Assembly: GCF_015999335.1 (NCBI RefSeq)
Contig: NZ_JAEACP010000006.1
Coordinates: forward strand, 146,070 to 210,069
DNA length: 64,000 nt
Direction: 5' to 3'
From: Tabrizicola soli
GTDB lineage: Bacteria > Pseudomonadota > Alphaproteobacteria > Rhodobacterales > Rhodobacteraceae
The notes beneath the pieces are model-generated. The model was given only the letters and a program-made list of their open reading frames with translations, was not told the DNA's origin and made no database searches. Shown here piece by piece: positions 61,565 to 64,000 of the stretch. Within the stretch, counting starts at the first letter, position 1. The number at the start of each line of letters is the position of its first letter. The translations under genes were made by a program, and so were the position numbers.

Positions 61565-62148
61565 AGCGCGTCGCCATCCTGATTTCCGGGGGTGGCTCGA
61601 ACATGCTGGCGCTCCTCCGCGACATGGCGGGCGACCATCCGGCGCGGCCCGTCCTCGTTGCCTCGAACGATCCGGAGGCCGGGGGGCTGGCGAAGGCCGC
61701 CGCCCTCGGCATCGCCACCGCCGCGCTCGACCATCGCGCCTGGCCCGACCGCGAGAGCTTCGAGGCCGCGCTGGCCGAAGCGATCGACGCCAGCGGCGCC
61801 GATCTGATCTGCCTCGCCGGCTTCATGCGCATCCTGACCCCCGGCTTCATCCGCCGCTACCAGGGCAGGATGCTGAACATCCACCCCTCGCTCCTGCCGA
61901 AATATCCGGGGCTGCACACCCACGCCCGCGCCCTTGCCGCCGGCGACGCCGAGGCCGGCTGCACCGTCCATGAGGTCACTGCCGACCTGGACGCCGGCCC
62001 GATCCTCGGCCAGGCCCGCGTGCCGATCCTGCCCGGCGATACCGAGGACAGCCTCGCCGCCCGCGTCCTGACCATGGAGCACCGGCTCTACCCGGCCGTC
62101 CTGCGCCGCTTCGCCGCGGGCGACCGCAGCCCCCTCTCGCTACCCTGA
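61561..62148 (+). CDS. purN: Phosphoribosylglycinamide formyltransferase
   Basis: 195 residues from a GTG start overlapping the purM stop. '[14 protein letters not shown]' at 6-19, catalytic '[20 protein letters not shown]' (Asn and His, about 106-125) and Asp in '[14 protein letters not shown]' near 143 are intact. It transfers the formyl group from 10-formyl-THF to GAR. Its 3' end overlaps the convergent DUF454 gene by 9 bases. Confidence 0.96.
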   Translation: MKRVAILISGGGSNMLALLRDMAGDHPARPVLVASNDPEAGGLAKAAALGIATAALDHRAWPDRESFEAALAEAIDASGADLICLAGFMRILTPGFIRRYQGRMLNIHPSLLPKYPGLHTHARALAAGDAEAGCTVHEVTADLDAGPILGQARVPILPGDTEDSLAARVLTMEHRLYPAVLRRFAAGDRSPLSLP

Positions 62149-62505
62149 CGGCCCGTCCGGCCGCGTCAGGACGAAGGCGCAGCCCGCCGCGATCAGCACG
62201 CCCTGCGGCAGCAGCACCTTCCAGCCCAGCCCCAGCCAGAGCGACACCACCAGCACCGCCGCCATCGTCCCCACCGCCAGCCGCTTGGCCGGGCGCGAGA
62301 TCGCGCCGTTGTCCTCCCAGTTGCGGATCGGCGGCCCGAACAGCGGATGGGTCAGCAGCCAGCCGTGCAGCCGGGGCGAGGATTTCGCGAAGGACCCCGC
62401 CGCCAGCAGCAGGAAGGGCGTGGTCGGCACCACCGGCAGCGCCACGCCCAGAAGGCCGATCCCAAGGAAGAACAGGCCCACCGCCAGCCACAGGGTTCGC
62501 ATCAT
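62140..62505 (-). CDS. DUF454 (YbaN-like) inner-membrane protein
   Basis: 121 residues with hydrophobic segments at about 4-40 and 75-110 and the conserved 'PVVPTTPFLLLAA' and 'FAKSSPRLHGWLLTHPLFGP' segments. GGAG before two adjacent Met codons (62505, 62502) supports this start; longer alternatives reach back to 62532 or beyond without similarity. Function unknown in the family. Overlaps purN at its end. Confidence 0.85.
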   Translation of the reverse strand: MMRTLWLAVGLFFLGIGLLGVALPVVPTTPFLLLAAGSFAKSSPRLHGWLLTHPLFGPPIRNWEDNGAISRPAKRLAVGTMAAVLVVSLWLGLGWKVLLPQGVLIAAGCAFVLTRPDGPSG

Positions 62506-62626
62506 CGACTCCGATCCGCCACAGAAACGCATGGCCCGCTCCCGGCCGCAAGCCCGGCCCTTTTCTTTTCGCCTCATGCCGCCTATAGGCCGAAAGGCGG
62601 GATGACCCCGCGACGAAAGGCCGCCG

Positions 62627-63781
62627 ATGCGCACGATCACCTCGACCGAAGACCTCGCCGCCTTCTGCGCGCTGTGCAAGACCCAGCCCTACGTCACCAT
62701 CGACACCGAATTCCTGCGCGAACGCACCTACTGGTCCAGGCTCTGCCTGATCCAGATGGCGATGCCCGGCGCGGGCGAGGCGGTCCTGATCGACCCGATC
62801 GAAGGGCCGGAAATGTCGATGGAACCGCTCTACGACCTCTTCCGGCACGAGGCGACGGTCAAGGTCTTCCACGCCGCAAGGCAGGACCTGGAGATCTTCT
62901 TCGTCGAGGGCGATGTCTTCCCCAGGCCCCTGTTCGACACCCAGATCGCCGCCATGGTCTGCGGCTTCGGCGAGCAGGTGGGCTACGAGACCCTGGTCAA
63001 GCGCATCGCCAAGGCCAATCTCGACAAGACCTCGCGCTTCACCGACTGGTCGCGCCGCCCGCTCTCCGAGGCGCAGAAGGATTACGCCATCGCCGATGTC
63101 ACCCATCTGCGGGTGATCTACGAATTCCTGGCGGCGCAGCTGAACAAGAACGGCCGCGCCTCCTGGGTGGCCGAGGAACTGGCGCTGCTCACCGATCCCG
63201 CGACCTATACCACCGACCCGGACGATGCCTGGCAGCGGATCAAGACCCGCACCACCTCGGGCCGTTTCCTGGCCGTGGTCAAGGCGCTGGCCCGCTTCCG
63301 CGAGACCTATGCCCAGGCCCAGAACGTGCCGCGCAGCCGGGTGATGAAGGATGACGCGCTCCTGGAACTGGCCTCCACCCGCCCCGCCTCGGTCGAGGAG
63401 CTGGGCCGCTCGCGCCTCTTGCTGCGCGAGGGGAGGAAGCCCGAGATCGCCGAGGGCATCCTCGCCGCCGTGCAGGAGGGGCTGGAAATGCGGCCCGAGG
63501 ACATTCCCCGGATCGAGAACGGCCGCGACCAGCTGCAGGTGAACCCCGCGCTGGCCGACCTTCTGCGCGTGCTGCTCAAGGCCAAGTCCGAAAGCCTCGG
63601 CGTCGCCCCGCGCCTGATCGCCTCCTCCGCGGAACTGGACCAGATCGCCGCCGGCGAACGCGACGTCGCGGCGCTGACCGGCTGGCGGCATGAAGCTTTC
63701 GGCGAGGATGCGCTGCGCCTCTGCAAGGGCGAGATCGCGCTGTCCGCCAAGAGCAACGAGGTGCGCGTGGTCCGCCTCTGA
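62627..63781 (+). CDS. rnd: Ribonuclease D
   Basis: 384 residues. 3'-to-5' exoribonuclease acting in tRNA 3' maturation. DEDD motifs: 'IDTEFLRERTYW' (D and E near 25-27), 'VFHAARQDLEIFF' (Asp near 87) and 'DYAIADVTHL' (Asp near 155 with the following region). An HRDC domain follows at about 210-290. Placed after purM-purN as in other Rhodobacterales. Strong start codon with conserved N-terminus. Confidence 0.95.
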   Translation: MRTITSTEDLAAFCALCKTQPYVTIDTEFLRERTYWSRLCLIQMAMPGAGEAVLIDPIEGPEMSMEPLYDLFRHEATVKVFHAARQDLEIFFVEGDVFPRPLFDTQIAAMVCGFGEQVGYETLVKRIAKANLDKTSRFTDWSRRPLSEAQKDYAIADVTHLRVIYEFLAAQLNKNGRASWVAEELALLTDPATYTTDPDDAWQRIKTRTTSGRFLAVVKALARFRETYAQAQNVPRSRVMKDDALLELASTRPASVEELGRSRLLLREGRKPEIAEGILAAVQEGLEMRPEDIPRIENGRDQLQVNPALADLLRVLLKAKSESLGVAPRLIASSAELDQIAAGERDVAALTGWRHEAFGEDALRLCKGEIALSAKSNEVRVVRL

Positions 63782-63868
63782 CCCGCCCCGCTCGTCGATG
63801 ACTTCGTCACTCCTCGCCGTCGTCCGCGAGGAGGAGACGCAGTCGAACGACGAGCCGCCGCGAAGACC

Positions 63869-64000
63869 CTAGCTGTGAGTTCTTACGAGGTCGTTCACCT
63901 TTGAGAGGGGAGGCGTTCGGTTGAGTGCGGAGTGTGGTCTTGATCGGTTGAACCAGTCAAGCCAGCGCGGCAGATCGGCGTTTCTCGCGTCGGATGTGGG
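63869..64000 (-). mobile_element. C-terminal part of an IS481-like transposase
   Basis: On the minus strand, 43 residues are open to the window edge and end at TAG (63871-63869): the segment contains 'LPRWLDWFNRSRPHSALN', followed by 'PPLSKVND', the typical end of IS481/IS3-superfamily DDE transposases. The catalytic part lies outside the window. The element end should be between 63782 and 63868; no terminal repeat could be recognised without the other end. Confidence 0.8.

Overview
The window looks like a chromosome segment of a high-GC alphaproteobacterium. The purM-purN-rnd core block, the glutamate-type and sarcosine-type catabolic operons and the codon use fit Rhodobacterales (Paracoccus/Rhodobacter-like), but this is inferred from gene content, not from a marker gene. 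Almost all of the first 60 kb is accessory catabolism: seven ABC importers (one only partly in view), each coupled to enzymes that degrade nitrogen-containing or sugar-acid substrates. The last 3.6 kb is housekeeping, ending in part of an IS481-like transposase.

Layout. 1-4931: a dipeptide/oligopeptide (Dpp-type) ABC operon missing the start of its binding protein. 5097-6275: a thiolase. 6474-8689: a GntR regulator with two apparent winged-helix domains, co-transcribed with a binding-protein homologue that lacks an export signal. 8897-17737: a divergent PotABCD-like importer followed by an asparaginase-like protein, a D-hydantoinase/dihydropyrimidinase, a polysaccharide-deacetylase-like hydrolase, a small CxxC protein and a COG0523 GTPase, so a probable cyclic-amide utilisation operon with its own metallochaperone. 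17937-23526: a LysR regulator, an aspartase-like lyase and a Glt-type amino-acid importer. 23824-25463: an aminotransferase with RidA. 25511-30424: heterotetrameric sarcosine oxidase (soxBDAG) with a divergent LysR regulator.

31932-44384 is a sugar-acid region. ltnD-otnI and otnK-otnC make a complete route from a C4 sugar acid (L-threonate type) to DHAP. Next to it are an aldo-keto reductase, a racemase-family protein, an Rbs-type importer, an SDR and a LacI-family regulator. A 14-bp LacI-like site occurs twice identically, and a third time in relaxed form, in the promoter regions of these operons, so they probably form one regulon.

44482-59936: an AraC regulator, then hyuB-hyuA (ATP-dependent hydantoinase/oxoprolinase family), a Liv-type importer, an XRE-cupin regulator, a class III aminotransferase, an aldehyde dehydrogenase, butyrate kinase and phosphotransbutyrylase. 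Read together this suggests opening of a lactam or cyclic amide, transamination, oxidation to an acid, and acyl-phosphate/CoA exchange. The run ends in a frameshifted 3-hydroxyacyl-CoA dehydrogenase start fused to a decayed tyrosine integrase end, directly next to the 3' end of a tRNA-Ile2(CAU) gene. That is the scar of a mobile element and the boundary with the core genes purM, purN, a DUF454 membrane gene and rnd.
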